64,000 nt of DNA from Halarchaeum grantii (GCF_014647455.2 NZ_BMPF01000001.1:310001-374000); one strand, 5' to 3'. Positions 24,389 through 33,562 are shown, counted from the first letter of the stretch. Made by a program: numbers and translations. Notes: generated by a model not told the origin, from the letters alone.

Positions 24389-24404
24389 TTTTCCTGAAGA
24401 ACCA

Positions 24405-24423
24405 CGAACCGCGTAGCGGTTCG
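24405..24423. repeat. 8-bp perfect hairpin after attR
   Basis: CGAACCGC-GTA-GCGGTTCG lies in the chromosomal sequence just right of the element. It is similar in design to the 10-bp palindrome inside the RPA-associated gene at 38611-38633. Confidence 0.6.
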
Positions 24424-24509
24424 GCCGCGCGAAGCCGACCGATCTCGACGGCGTCGAGACACGGGTGGCCTCCCGGTACACCGAAGTAGCGCACGCGCCG
24501 AGGTGGTGC

Positions 24510-25910
24510 ATGGAGGAGTCGGAGGGGGATCGCCGGGTCGTCGTCGCCTCGGACGCGAGCGAGGCAGGCCGTGAGTCCGTTGGGGACGCGCTCGCCGCCG
24601 CGTTCGACGTGCGACGCGTCGAAACCGCCGGCGCGTGTCTGTCCCGCGCGGAGGCCGGGAGCGCCGACGCGGTGCTCGCCGCACACGACCTCCCGGGGAT
24701 CGACGGGCTCGGCCTCCTGCGCTCCATCCGGCTGTCGCGGCCGGCGCTCCCGTTCGTCCTCGCGCCCGCGAGCGGCTCGGAGGCGCTCGCCGGGGAGGCG
24801 CTCGCGGCGGGCGCGGACGGCTACGTGCCGGCGGACGCCGACGCGGAGACGGTCGTGGCGCGCGTCCGCGACGCGCTCGAGGAGACGGGGCGAGACGCGG
24901 GGGCGTCGGCGGGCCGACGCTACCGGTCGCTCGTCGAGTCCTCGCCGGCGCCGATAAACGTCTTCGACGCGGACGGCCGGTCGATATGGGGGAACGACGC
25001 GGTCCTCGACCTCCTCGGCCTCGACGACCGCGCGGACCTCATCGGGCGGTCGATATTCGAGCTGGTCCACCCGGACGACCACGAGCGGGCGCGCCGCGAG
25101 CTCGCGTCGGTCGTCGAGGCGAAGGAGGCGACGGGGCCGACGGAGATGCGCCTCCGAACGCCGGGTCGGGGGACGAGATACGTGCGTGTCTCGACCGCTG
25201 TCGGGCGGTTCCGCGGCGCGGACGTCGGACAGGCGATCGCCGTCGACGTCACGGGCGTCCGGGAGCGCGAGCACCAGCTCCAGTTGCTCGACCGGTGGCT
25301 CCGACACAACGTCCGAAACGAGATGACGGTCATTCGGGGGTTGGCCGAGGACCTCCGTCGCGGCGCGGTCGACGACGTGAGCGCGGCGGCGAGCCGGATC
25401 AGCGCGTCCGCGAACACCCTATTGAAGCAGGCGGAGCACGAGCGGGAGCTGATCGAGACGCTCACGGAGTCGCTCGGCGAGGAGTTCGTGCGCGTGAACG
25501 TGGCGGCGGTCGCGCGACGGCAGGTCATGGCGTGTGCGGCGGCGAACCCGCACGCGGACGTCGAGCTGATTCGGGCGGACGACGTGGAGGCGCGCGTGCT
25601 CCCGGCGCTCTCGACGGCGGTCCGCGAACTCCTCGACAACGCGGTCCGCCACAGCGACGTCGCGGAGCCACGCGTCGAGGTGTCGGTCGAGCGCGACGGC
25701 GACACGGGCGTGATACGCGTGGCGGACGACGGCCCGGGCATCCCGGCGGGAGAGCGCGACGCGCTCTCCGTCGACGCGGAGACCGACCAGCTCCACCACG
25801 GCTCGGGGCTGGGGCTCGCGCTCGTCTACTGGCTCGTCCGGCGCTCCGGCGGCGACGTCGCGTTCTCGGAGAACGACCCGCGCGGGAGCGTCGTCACCGT
25901 TCGGCTGTGA
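24510..25910 (+). CDS. PAS-domain sensor histidine kinase with pseudo-receiver
   Basis: The 466-aa soluble kinase has three parts: a receiver-like domain (about 8-125), a PAS domain (about 135-250), and DHp plus HATPase domains. The phosphoacceptor His is in RWLRHNVRNEM, the N box is ELLDNAVRHS, and G boxes are DDGPGIP and GSGLGLAL. The receiver seems inactive: the Asp expected in the SDYDMP-like stretch is Ala (AAHDLPGIDG), and the conserved Lys position reads YVPA. I prefer the ATG at 24510 over an upstream ATG because the receiver begins 10 residues later. No partner regulator is adjacent. Confidence 0.87.
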   Translation: MEESEGDRRVVVASDASEAGRESVGDALAAAFDVRRVETAGACLSRAEAGSADAVLAAHDLPGIDGLGLLRSIRLSRPALPFVLAPASGSEALAGEALAAGADGYVPADADAETVVARVRDALEETGRDAGASAGRRYRSLVESSPAPINVFDADGRSIWGNDAVLDLLGLDDRADLIGRSIFELVHPDDHERARRELASVVEAKEATGPTEMRLRTPGRGTRYVRVSTAVGRFRGADVGQAIAVDVTGVREREHQLQLLDRWLRHNVRNEMTVIRGLAEDLRRGAVDDVSAAASRISASANTLLKQAEHERELIETLTESLGEEFVRVNVAAVARRQVMACAAANPHADVELIRADDVEARVLPALSTAVRELLDNAVRHSDVAEPRVEVSVERDGDTGVIRVADDGPGIPAGERDALSVDAETDQLHHGSGLGLALVYWLVRRSGGDVAFSENDPRGSVVTVRL

Positions 25911-25947
25911 CGGCCGCAACGTCGAACTCCCTCGCGCGTCGTAGCCG

Positions 25948-27006
25948 TCAGTACTGTGCGAGTTCGTCGAGGTCGATCTCGCCGGCGTCGAGTTCGGCCT
26001 CGATCTCGCGGGCGGCCTGCACCATGTTCTCCATCTTGCCGTAGGCGATTTCGCGCGGCAGGAGCTTGAGCCCGCAGTCGGGGCTGACGGTGAGTTTCTC
26101 CGGCGGGACGACCTTCAGTCCCTCGAGGATGTTCTCCTTGATCTCGGCGACGGACTCGACCTCGGCGACGTGGGCGTCCGTGACGCCGAGCGCGAGGTCG
26201 GGTTCGAACGTCGGGTCGGTGAAGACGTCGATCTGCTCGTAGTCGCCGTTCGCGAGTTCGACGTCGAACTCGTCGATGGGGTAGTCGTTGATCTCCGGGT
26301 AGATGCGCGAGTAATCGCCGTAGCAGACGTGCAGTCCGATGCGGACGTCGTCGGGGAGGTCGGCGACGATGCGATCGAGGCACTCGCCGACGATGGCGTG
26401 GTCGTCGGGCGTCGTCGCGAGCGCGGGCTCGTCGATCTGGATGTAGCGCGCGCCGGCCTCGACGAGCTTCTCGATCTCCTCGTTCACGAGGTCCGCGAGG
26501 TCGTACGCGAGGTCGGCCTCGGTGTCGTAGGCCTCGTTGAAGCTCCACGACGCGAGCGTGTAGGGGCCGGTGATCGGGACCTTCACGGGGCGCTCGGCGA
26601 CGTCGGCGGTGAACTCGTACTCGTCGACGAGCCACGGGTCGTCGTAGGCGACTTCGTCGGCGACGCTGGGCTTGTCGAAGTAGTTGTGCCCCCAGACCTT
26701 CACGGGGCCGTTGAACTCGTAGCCGTCGATGCGCTCGGCGAAGAACTCGACCATCTCCTCGCGGCGCATCTCGCCGTCGCAGACGACGTCGAGGCCGGCG
26801 TGCTCGTGCTCGTGCGTGATGAGCCGAGAGGCGTCGTCGGTCGCCTCCTCCCAGTCGCTCTCGTCGAACTGCTCGCTCTCGCCCTCCTCGTGGAGGTCGC
26901 GCGCGCGGTTCAGCCACGTCGGCTTCGGGTAGGAGCCGACGACGGTCGTCAGCAGGAAGTGGTCGTGCTCGTGCTCGGGCGGTCGGAACTGCTCTCGGGT
27001 GCTCAT
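25948..27006 (-). CDS. metE: cobalamin-independent methionine synthase (MetE C-terminal type)
   Basis: This 352-aa protein corresponds to the catalytic half of MetE, which transfers a methyl group to homocysteine. It starts with the TTVVGSYPKP signature. Zinc/thiol ligands are visible in LHVCYGDY and SPDCGLK, and IQIDEPAL is the conserved Asp-Glu-Pro loop. Archaeal core-type enzymes lack the N-terminal folate half; the methyl donor in haloarchaea is not evident here. The ATG overlaps the stop of the upstream paralogue by 4 nt, so the pair is an operon. Confidence 0.92.
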   Translation of the reverse strand: MSTREQFRPPEHEHDHFLLTTVVGSYPKPTWLNRARDLHEEGESEQFDESDWEEATDDASRLITHEHEHAGLDVVCDGEMRREEMVEFFAERIDGYEFNGPVKVWGHNYFDKPSVADEVAYDDPWLVDEYEFTADVAERPVKVPITGPYTLASWSFNEAYDTEADLAYDLADLVNEEIEKLVEAGARYIQIDEPALATTPDDHAIVGECLDRIVADLPDDVRIGLHVCYGDYSRIYPEINDYPIDEFDVELANGDYEQIDVFTDPTFEPDLALGVTDAHVAEVESVAEIKENILEGLKVVPPEKLTVSPDCGLKLLPREIAYGKMENMVQAAREIEAELDAGEIDLDELAQY

Positions 27007-28001
27007 TGGTGGGCCTCCGTCGTCAGAGAGACGCCCTCGGCGAGCGTCTGGAGTTTGGCTTCGAACTTGTTCACGGGCAGGTAGAAGAGTTCGGTGTTCG
27101 GCGTCGCGTAGACGGTCTCGAAGTCGCTGACGGGGACTGATTCCTCGAACCACTCGATGCGTTCGCGAACCGTCTCGGCGTCCTCGACGAGCGTGTTCTG
27201 GCCGTCGACGAGGCCGAGCGCGACGGAGTCGGCGGTGCCGTACTCCTGGACGAGATAGGCCGACTCCTCGTGGGCGGTGACGAGGTCGTAGCCGAGCGCG
27301 TCGACGCCCGTGTCGAGGAGGTGGGCGTGCAGTGTCTCGTCCAAGGCGCCCCAGTAGGAGTGGAGGACGACGTCGGCGTCGGCGGCCTCGCTGACGGTCC
27401 GGACGGCGTCGCGGACGCGCTCGTGGGCGCCCTCATCGGGCGCGTCGAAGGTGAGGCTCGGTTCGAGGAGGAAGACGGTCTCGGTCTCCTCGGGGAACTG
27501 CGCGATTTCGCCGGCGAGGAACTCCGCGACGGCGGCGAGGAACGCCGACTCGTCCCCGTAGTGCTCGTCGGTCGCGAGGGTGGCGAGCGAGTAGGGGCCG
27601 GGCGCGACGGCCTGCAGGTCGTCGGTGAGGCGCGCGGCCTTCGCGAGGTCGGCGGCGAGGTCCCCGTCCTCGACGAGTTCGCCCTCGACGACCGGCTCCC
27701 GGTAGAAGTTGTTGTTGTCGAAGTAGCGCACGATGCCCTCGGTCCGGACGTTGTCGTGGACACAGAGCGGGTGGGCGAGCATGTCGTCCCAGCGCGCTTG
27801 GCCCTCGACGACGCGGTCGAGACCGGCGTCCCGCTGGACGCTGACGAGGCGCTCGCGCGCGGCGTCGTAGGTCGCTGTCACGTCCGCGGATTCGTCACCG
27901 CTGATGAGGTCGGACTTCTGGTGTCCTTTGAGGTCGGCGAGCCGCTCCCGCTGGTTGTCGGGGAGCGGGAACAGGCCGGCCGTCGTCGCGACGAGTTCCA
28001 T
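27003..28001 (-). CDS. MetE-like homocysteine methyltransferase paralogue
   Basis: The 332-aa product is a second MetE-family protein with a TIM-barrel layout. It lacks the clear His-x-Cys and late Cys ligands of the downstream protein (LHSYWGAL takes the place of LHVCYGDY). It could be the N-terminal-like or methyl-donor-binding partner of the neighbouring MetE, working as a two-subunit enzyme; that is inference from the operon. A TATA box about 30 nt upstream fits a near-leaderless start. Confidence 0.82.
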   Translation of the reverse strand: MELVATTAGLFPLPDNQRERLADLKGHQKSDLISGDESADVTATYDAARERLVSVQRDAGLDRVVEGQARWDDMLAHPLCVHDNVRTEGIVRYFDNNNFYREPVVEGELVEDGDLAADLAKAARLTDDLQAVAPGPYSLATLATDEHYGDESAFLAAVAEFLAGEIAQFPEETETVFLLEPSLTFDAPDEGAHERVRDAVRTVSEAADADVVLHSYWGALDETLHAHLLDTGVDALGYDLVTAHEESAYLVQEYGTADSVALGLVDGQNTLVEDAETVRERIEWFEESVPVSDFETVYATPNTELFYLPVNKFEAKLQTLAEGVSLTTEAHQ

Positions 28002-28026
28002 GTACCCGGAGTTCGGAACCCCTACT

Positions 28027-28037
28027 GTTAATATTTT
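28027..28037 (-). promoter_or_regulatory. promoter of the metE pair
   Basis: The minus strand reads AAAATATTAAC, the only AT-rich block nearby, centred about 30 nt before the ATG at 28001. Confidence 0.6.
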
Positions 28038-28077
28038 CCTTCCGTGTTTATTCTTCTCGGTAATTCGCCGTGTGCGG

Positions 28078-28452
28078 TCACGACTCGGCGAGCGCGCGCG
28101 AACGCAACGTCAGGTAGGTGATCGCGAGCACGGAGTCGAGGAGCGGCACGACGATGAGGCCGAGCCCGAGAAACCCCCAGTTCGCCGGGTCCGGGTTCCA
28201 CGCGACCTCCGCGTCGCGGATCGCCTTCGCGTCGTTGTAGAGCGCAACCGGCAACAGGACGCGAACGAGGAGCGCGACGGCGATGAACGGCGCCGCCGGC
28301 GCCAACACCATCACGGGGTCCATGCTCCCGACGGACTCGTACGCGAACCCGACGAGGAGGAAACCCAGACACGCCTCGATGACGGTCACGACCGGCATCG
28401 CGAGGACGAGCAACCACCACCGCGACGCCACCGACGCCGACCCATCGCTCAT
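28078..28452 (-). CDS. small multi-pass membrane protein
   Basis: The 124-aa protein has three to four hydrophobic helices (starting RWWLLVLAMPVVTVIE, then VMVLAPAAPFIAVALLV and FLGLGLIVVPLL). There is no transporter motif or signal peptide, and the function is unknown. The ATG at 28452 removes nine non-conserved-looking residues from a longer frame. It ends just upstream of the metE promoter and follows hemK2 in the same direction. Confidence 0.7.
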   Translation of the reverse strand: MSDGSASVASRWWLLVLAMPVVTVIEACLGFLLVGFAYESVGSMDPVMVLAPAAPFIAVALLVRVLLPVALYNDAKAIRDAEVAWNPDPANWGFLGLGLIVVPLLDSVLAITYLTLRSRALAES

Positions 28453-28483
28453 ACCCGCGAGTAGCGCCGACGCGGACAAACCG

Positions 28484-29071
28484 TTACCGGACGAGCTTCA
28501 ACACCGTCAGCGTCTCGAATGGGAAGGACTCGTCCGCGAGCGCCGCCGCCGCCGAGAAGCCGCGCGCACCCGCGTACTCCACGACCTCATCGACGCCCGT
28601 CAGCGTGCTCACGAGTACGAGCGCGTACCCGGACGGCGCGAGCACGCGCCCGACGTCGTCGAGGAACGCCTCCACGACCTCCCGCCCCGTCTCGCCGCCC
28701 GTCAGCGCGACCTCCATCCAGTCCTCGCGCGCCGCCGCCGCGTCCGCCGGCAGGTAGGGCGGGTTGAACAGCACGGCGTCGAAGGCTCCCTCACGGAACG
28801 GCGCGACGAGGTCCGCGCGCACCGCCTCGATTCCGGCGTCTCGAGCGCGCCGACACGCGTGCGGGTTCAGGTCCGACCCGACGACGCGCGCGCCCGTCTC
28901 CGCCGCGACCGTCGACGCGACGTAGCCCGACCCCGTGCCGACGTCGAGGACGGTGTCGCCGCTCCCGACCGCGTCGCTCGCAACGTCCGCGAGGAGTCGC
29001 GAGTCCTCGGCCGGATCGTACACGTCCGTCTCGATACCGCGACGCGCCGCGAGGTCCGACTCGTCCGTCAT
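28484..29071 (-). CDS. HemK2-type protein N5-glutamine methyltransferase
   Basis: This 195-aa SAM-dependent enzyme has the fold motifs DVGTGSGYVA (SAM loop) and the catalytic NPPY at about residue 105. Its short length without an N-terminal domain identifies the HemK2/Mtq2 type, which methylates the GGQ glutamine of release factor aRF1. Its ATG overlaps the mscS stop by 4 nt. It belongs to the archaeal block with ksgA and rpoF. Confidence 0.88.
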   Translation of the reverse strand: MTDESDLAARRGIETDVYDPAEDSRLLADVASDAVGSGDTVLDVGTGSGYVASTVAAETGARVVGSDLNPHACRRARDAGIEAVRADLVAPFREGAFDAVLFNPPYLPADAAAAREDWMEVALTGGETGREVVEAFLDDVGRVLAPSGYALVLVSTLTGVDEVVEYAGARGFSAAAALADESFPFETLTVLKLVR

Positions 29072-30216
29072 CGCTCGCCCTCCGTGGACCCCGAGACGTC
29101 CGCGTCGTCCACGTCGTCAACCGGCGCGTCCGCCCCGTCGCGAACGCGGAGTCCCTCGGCCTCGGGCCGCGCCGAGAGTTCGCGCTGCGGGAAGGGGATC
29201 TTGATGTCGTGCTCGTCGAACGTCTCGTGAACCGCCGAGATGATCGCCGTGTGCGCGCGCCACTTCCGGCGCGCGCTCGGTTTGTCGATCCAGAACCGGA
29301 GGTCGATCGTGACCGCCGAGTCGCCGAACGACGTGAGGACGGCCTGCGGGCGCGGCACCGAGAGCACCTCCTCGACGTCGCGCATCGCCTCCTCGGCGAC
29401 CTCGACCGCCTGATCGACGTCCGCCCCGTAGTCCACGCCGACCTCGACGTGCAGGCGGAGTCGGCCCTTTCGCGAGCGGTTGATAACCTCCTGTGAACCC
29501 ACGTAGTCGTTCGGGAGCATCACGTACTCGCCGTCGAAGGTCTGGATACGCGTGTTCACGATGCTGATCTCCGTGACGATGCCCTCGTTCTCGCCGACCT
29601 CCACCCAGTCGCCGATCTCGAACGGCCGCGCGAACATCAACACGAAGCCCGCGAGCACCGCACCGAGCGTCTGGCGCGCCGCCATCCCGAGGACGATACC
29701 GAGGAACCCCGCGCCGATCAGGAACCCCGAGAGGTCGACGCCCCAGATACGCAACAACACGAACGTCAACACGAGGTAGATACCCACCTGAACGAGGCGG
29801 AAGGTGATCTCGACCTCGTGGTCGGTGATGCCGTCGCGGCGCTTCGCCACGTTCTCTATCGCGCGCCTGATCACGCCCGTCGCGACGTACGTCAGCGCCG
29901 CGATCGCGAGCGAGACGAACGCGCGCGCACCGACCGTGATCGGGTCGCCGATCTGGCGCAGTATCTCGAAGAGACGCGCCTCGACGTTCCAGATGTAGAC
30001 GAGCGCGCTCCCCTCCGCGACGAGGAGGCCGAGCAACAGCAGCCCGAGGAGGAGGTCGAGGAGGCGCGCGCCGAACTCGCCCCGCACCCTGTCCGCGACC
30101 CTCCGTATCGCCCACCAGACGACCACGAACGCGACGACCGACCCGAGCGAGAGCGCGAGGTCGCTCCAGTGCGTCGCGAGGTCGGGGAGCGAGACGAGCG
30201 CGAGCGCCGGCGTCAC
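29068..30216 (-). CDS. MscS-type mechanosensitive channel
   Basis: The 382-aa membrane protein has four or five N-terminal helices and a conserved MscS core. The pore-lining/beta-domain junction reads GAGFLGIVLGMAARQTLG followed by GFVLMFARPFEIGDWVEV. The C-terminal tail is acidic. It would release solutes on hypo-osmotic shock. The GTG start at 30216 overlaps the ksgA TGA by 4 nt, which decides the start. Confidence 0.92.
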   Translation of the reverse strand: MTPALALVSLPDLATHWSDLALSLGSVVAFVVVWWAIRRVADRVRGEFGARLLDLLLGLLLLGLLVAEGSALVYIWNVEARLFEILRQIGDPITVGARAFVSLAIAALTYVATGVIRRAIENVAKRRDGITDHEVEITFRLVQVGIYLVLTFVLLRIWGVDLSGFLIGAGFLGIVLGMAARQTLGAVLAGFVLMFARPFEIGDWVEVGENEGIVTEISIVNTRIQTFDGEYVMLPNDYVGSQEVINRSRKGRLRLHVEVGVDYGADVDQAVEVAEEAMRDVEEVLSVPRPQAVLTSFGDSAVTIDLRFWIDKPSARRKWRAHTAIISAVHETFDEHDIKIPFPQRELSARPEAEGLRVRDGADAPVDDVDDADVSGSTEGER

Positions 30217-31046
30217 ATCGGCTCACCGTGGGCGGCGGCGAGCGCCGCGAGTTCGGCGAACGTCTCCGGCGCGAGGTTCCCGGGGCGCTTGCGTAGCAGG
30301 TCCTCGTCGACCGCCTCGACGACCGCTTCCGGGTCGCCGAGGTGCGAGATGTGCGCGGTGTTCCGGATCGCGTTCCGGACGTTCTTGCGGCGCTGCGTGA
30401 ACAGCGCCTTCACGAAGTCGAGGAAGAACGCTTCGTCCTCAACCTCGTACGCCGGGTCGCGCGGCGTCACGCGGACGAGCGCGGACGCGACGCGCGGCTG
30501 CGGGTCGAAGGCCTCCTTCGGGACGGTCTCGACGACCTCGATGTCCGCGTAGTGCTGTGCGGTGACGCTCAAGCGGCCGTAGGCGTCGTCGTCGACGCTC
30601 GCCGCCATCCGCTCCGCGAACTCCCGCTGGAACATCAGCACCGCCGGCTTCGACTCCGGGAGGAGGCGGAACGCGATCTCGCTCGACGCCGAGTACGGGA
30701 GGTTGGAGACGCTACAGGTGTAGTCGGGGAGTGCGACCTCGAGGGCGTCGCCCTCGACGACGGTGAGCGCGCCGTCCGCGACGGCGTCGGCGAACTCCTC
30801 GCGGAGGAAGGACGCGAAGTCGGGGTCGCGTTCGACGACCGTCACGCGCTCGGCGACCGCGAGCAGGCGGTCGGTGAGCGCGCCCGGCCCCGCGCCGATC
30901 TCGAGGACGTGCGAGCGGTCGAAGGACTCCGCGTACGTCGGGATGCGGTCGAGGACGCGGTCGTCGACGAGGAAGTGCTGGTCGAAATCGGGGTTGCCAC
31001 GGCCCGCGCGCCGGATGAGCGCGTCGGGATCCCGTCGCTCGGTCAT
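30213..31046 (-). CDS. ksgA: 16S rRNA dimethyladenosine transferase
   Basis: This 277-aa KsgA/Dim1 enzyme dimethylates two adjacent adenosines at the 3' end of 16S rRNA. It opens with QHFLVDDRVLDRI, followed by the SAM loop EIGAGPGALT and the catalytic NLPYSAS at about residue 118. The C-terminal helical domain is present, so it is full length. It lies between DUF655 and mscS in the same direction. Confidence 0.95.
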   Translation of the reverse strand: MTERRDPDALIRRAGRGNPDFDQHFLVDDRVLDRIPTYAESFDRSHVLEIGAGPGALTDRLLAVAERVTVVERDPDFASFLREEFADAVADGALTVVEGDALEVALPDYTCSVSNLPYSASSEIAFRLLPESKPAVLMFQREFAERMAASVDDDAYGRLSVTAQHYADIEVVETVPKEAFDPQPRVASALVRVTPRDPAYEVEDEAFFLDFVKALFTQRRKNVRNAIRNTAHISHLGDPEAVVEAVDEDLLRKRPGNLAPETFAELAALAAAHGEPM

Positions 31047-31085
31047 TAGCGGCCGGTACGCTCCCGCCCGGTGTAAAGCCTCCTC

Positions 31086-31658
31086 TTAGCGCTCGGTGCC
31101 GACGAAGGCGCGGTACTTCACGTCCTCGTCCTTCAGTTCGGCGAGGACGCGCTCGACGATGGTCTCCTTCGGGTCGTGAAGCCCGGAGACGCGTTCTTCG
31201 AGGTCCGCGAAGTCCGCGAAGGGGCCGCGCTTGCGCTCGTCGAGGATGTTGTCCCGGAGGGTGTCGCCGATTCCCGGCAGGAGGTTCAGCTGGTGGAGGC
31301 GCAGGGAGACCGGCTGGGCGTCGTTGTAGAACGCCACGAAATCCGCTTCGTTCGCCTCGACGAGCTCCTCGACGACGTACTCGAGTTCGGACTGCGCGCC
31401 CGGCGAGAGGTCGGCGTACTCGACCTCGTTCACGCGCTCGATGCCCGCCTCGGCGTCGGGTGCGACGCGCACGCGGTCGCCGATCGAGACGTCCGCGTCG
31501 TCGCTCATCACGAACTCGTAGAGCGTGAAGTCGTCCGCCGCGACGGCGAGGCCGACCTGCTGGCGGCGGAAGGCCGCTCTATCGTCGTCCGAGCGGCCGT
31601 GCCGAAGGACGTCGAGGACGACGGCGTTCGTCCCGTCGTCCGAAGGGGTGTCGCTCAT
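31086..31658 (-). CDS. DUF655 family RNA-binding-type protein
   Basis: The 190-aa archaeal protein has an N-terminal beta-barrel-like part (about 25-75) and a C-terminal helix-hairpin-helix region (LNLLPGIGDTLRDNILDERK). DUF655 proteins are thought to bind nucleic acid and nearly always sit next to ksgA, as here. A minus-strand CTTTTAAG element just upstream gives it its own leaderless promoter. Confidence 0.9.
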   Translation of the reverse strand: MSDTPSDDGTNAVVLDVLRHGRSDDDRAAFRRQQVGLAVAADDFTLYEFVMSDDADVSIGDRVRVAPDAEAGIERVNEVEYADLSPGAQSELEYVVEELVEANEADFVAFYNDAQPVSLRLHQLNLLPGIGDTLRDNILDERKRGPFADFADLEERVSGLHDPKETIVERVLAELKDEDVKYRAFVGTER

Positions 31659-31680
31659 GGGCGACCGTAGGACGAGGGAG

Positions 31681-31690
31681 TTCTTAAAAG
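31681..31690 (-). promoter_or_regulatory. TATA box of the DUF655-ksgA unit
   Basis: The minus strand reads CTTTTAAGAA about 27 nt before the ATG at 31658. It indicates transcription separate from rpoF. Confidence 0.6.
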
Positions 31691-31751
31691 GTCGGCCGGT
31701 GGACCCGCTCGTGGGGGCGGATCACACGCCACTGCGGAGAAACGCGGGCGA

Positions 31752-32111
31752 TCAGGCGTACTTCGCGACGACGTTCAGCACCTCGTCGAGCTCGTCCCCG
31801 GAGAGCGCGTAGCGCTCTTGGGCGAAGACGGCGCGGAGTTCGTCGCGGTTGCGCGGGAGCAGGTCCGCGATCTTCACGGCGGTCGCGGTCTCCGCGATCT
31901 GCTCTAGCTCCAGGAGGTCCTCGACGAGCTCGCGGGACTCCTCGCCTTCGAGCACCGCGAAGCGGTCGACGTGCTCGACGGCACGCGAGAGCTCGTAGCG
32001 GAGCTCGCGCTCCTCGTCGGCCGCGCGCTCGGCCTCGACGTCGGCGAGGAGGTCACGCGCCTCCGAGACGGTGAGGAACTCCTCGTCGACGGTCTCCTTG
32101 AAGATCGTCAC
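31752..32111 (-). CDS. rpoF: DNA-directed RNA polymerase subunit Rpo4 (RpoF)
   Basis: The 119-aa protein is archaeal RNA polymerase subunit F/Rpo4, which forms the stalk with Rpo7. The helical HRDC-like C-terminus (VKIADLLPRNRDELRAVF) is characteristic. It starts 2 nt after the eL21 stop, so they are translationally coupled. Confidence 0.93.
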   Translation of the reverse strand: MTIFKETVDEEFLTVSEARDLLADVEAERAADEERELRYELSRAVEHVDRFAVLEGEESRELVEDLLELEQIAETATAVKIADLLPRNRDELRAVFAQERYALSGDELDEVLNVVAKYA

Positions 32112-32113
32112 GC

Positions 32114-32404
32114 TTACTCCTGCGCGCGGAGGTGCGCGGGCTTGACGATGAGCGTCTTCTCCTTCCCGCCGTCGTCGATCTGGACCTTGAACGCGCGGCC
32201 CTGTTTCCCGACGACCTCACCGGTGTGCCCGGAGAAGCGCGGGTGGAAGCGACCCTCGTTCACCGAGGGGTCGATCTTCAGGTGAACCTTCTGGCCCTCG
32301 TCGTACTCCGCGACGGCGCGAGCGGGCGGGGAGGTACCGCGTTCTCGGGGCTTGTTGGCGAGCTTCTTCCGCGTGCTGTTGAGGGGTCCGTTGGAGCTCG
32401 GCAT
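32114..32404 (-). CDS. rpl21e: 50S ribosomal protein eL21
   Basis: This 96-aa basic protein has the eL21 pattern: N-terminal [13 protein letters not shown], then a KOW-like barrel with [18 protein letters not shown] and [17 protein letters not shown]. The ATG at 32404 follows GTTTTATAAC by about 31 nt. It is the first gene of the eL21-rpoF unit. Confidence 0.95.
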   Translation of the reverse strand: MPSSNGPLNSTRKKLANKPRERGTSPPARAVAEYDEGQKVHLKIDPSVNEGRFHPRFSGHTGEVVGKQGRAFKVQIDDGGKEKTLIVKPAHLRAQE

Positions 32405-32434
32405 AGTCGTATGTGCTGTCGTACTGGCGTCTCG

Positions 32435-32444
32435 GTTATAAAAC
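32435..32444 (-). promoter_or_regulatory. promoter of eL21-rpoF
   Basis: The minus strand reads GTTTTATAAC, a strong haloarchaeal TATA box, 31-40 nt before the ATG, leaving a very short leader. Confidence 0.65.
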
Positions 32445-32516
32445 GCACGTTCCCGACTCGCCGTGGGAGGTGCCGCCGCCTCAACCGTTATGCACGCGGC
32501 GCCACCACCCGCACCT

Positions 32517-33203
32517 ATGGAACTCGCAGACGGCGTCTTCGACCTCCCGGTGACGCTCGACACGGACGGCGGCGAGCGGGTGTTCCACCCGAGCGCGGTC
32601 GAACTCCCCGACGGTGGCGTCCTGCTCGTCGACGCGGGCTTCGCGCACACGCTCGACCAGCTCGAGGCGGGACTCGCCGAACACGGCCACAGCCTCGATG
32701 ACGTCCGATACGTCCTCCTCACGCACCAGGACGGCGACCACGCGGGCGGCCTCGCGCCGCTCTGCGACCGCCTCGAACACCCCGTGACGGTGTTCGCGCA
32801 CCGCGACGACGCGCCCGTCGTCGAGGGTCTCGCGGACCCGGTCAAGGGCGACCCCGACGACCGCTACGCGCCCGCCCCGGTCGACGTACAGGTCGTCGAC
32901 GGCGTCGAACTCCGGACGGCCGTCGGCCCCCTGCAGGTCGTCGCGACGCCCGGGCACACACCTGGCCACGTCTCCTGCTACCTCCCGGACACGGGCGTCC
33001 TCCTCGCGGCGGACGCCACCGTCGCCGAGGACGGCGAACTCGTCGGGCCGGCGGAGCGCTTCACGCCGGAGGTGGCGCGCGCCTACGAGTCGCTCGGGCG
33101 GCTCGCGGAGCTCGCGTTCACGGACGTGCTCTGCTACCACGGCGGCCACGTCGAGGCGGGCCCCGAGCGGTTCCGCGAACTCGTCGCGGACGCTGAGGAG
33201 TGA
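32517..33203 (+). CDS. MBL-fold metallohydrolase
   Basis: The 228-aa metallo-beta-lactamase-fold protein has the metal motif [12 protein letters not shown] and a second His site in [13 protein letters not shown], with [10 protein letters not shown] supplying the bridging Asp. In the first motif the usual second His of HxHxDH is Gln-Asp (THQDGDH), common in MBL subfamilies. The substrate is unknown. A CGTTATGC element about 31 nt upstream supports the ATG at 32517. Confidence 0.88.
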   Translation: MELADGVFDLPVTLDTDGGERVFHPSAVELPDGGVLLVDAGFAHTLDQLEAGLAEHGHSLDDVRYVLLTHQDGDHAGGLAPLCDRLEHPVTVFAHRDDAPVVEGLADPVKGDPDDRYAPAPVDVQVVDGVELRTAVGPLQVVATPGHTPGHVSCYLPDTGVLLAADATVAEDGELVGPAERFTPEVARAYESLGRLAELAFTDVLCYHGGHVEAGPERFRELVADAEE

Positions 33204-33293
33204 CGCGCGGGGAGCGAGGAGAGCGACGGCTGTGGGCGGAAACGACACCGAGCGGCGGTCGCTCGGGAGAGAACGAGTTGTGGCGCGCTCGCG

Positions 33294-33560
33294 TTATATG
33301 CGGCCGGTCTCCTGCACCTGCACGGACTCCACGCCGTCGACGCTCGTGAACGCCTCCTCGACGGCTTCCGTGCCGCCCGCGTCGTCGGGGACGACGACGG
33401 TGGGGAGGAGCGCGACGAGGCCGAAGGCGACCTCCTCCTGCTCGAAGCCGCGGAGCTTCGCGCCCTCGGGGAGGGAGTCCTCGAGGCGCTCTTTCAGCTC
33501 GTCGAGGTCGATCTCGGGGCTCTGCGGCATGACCTTGAGGACGGCGGCGACCTTCCCCAT
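33294..33560 (-). CDS. translation elongation factor aEF-1 beta
   Basis: The 88-aa protein is the archaeal EF-1 beta nucleotide exchange factor for aEF-1 alpha. [19 protein letters not shown] at the start and [15 protein letters not shown] in the middle are family-typical of its ferredoxin-like fold. It follows the zinc-ribbon gene with a 2-nt gap, a pair conserved in haloarchaea. Confidence 0.93.
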   Translation of the reverse strand: MGKVAAVLKVMPQSPEIDLDELKERLEDSLPEGAKLRGFEQEEVAFGLVALLPTVVVPDDAGGTEAVEEAFTSVDGVESVQVQETGRI

Positions 33561-33562
33561 CG

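Noticed and set aside
19490-28030. Near-identical GAGTTCGGAA/CCCCTACT stretches at about 19491 and 28010
   Set aside because: Single similarity of about 18 nt with an indel and different context; may be chance.
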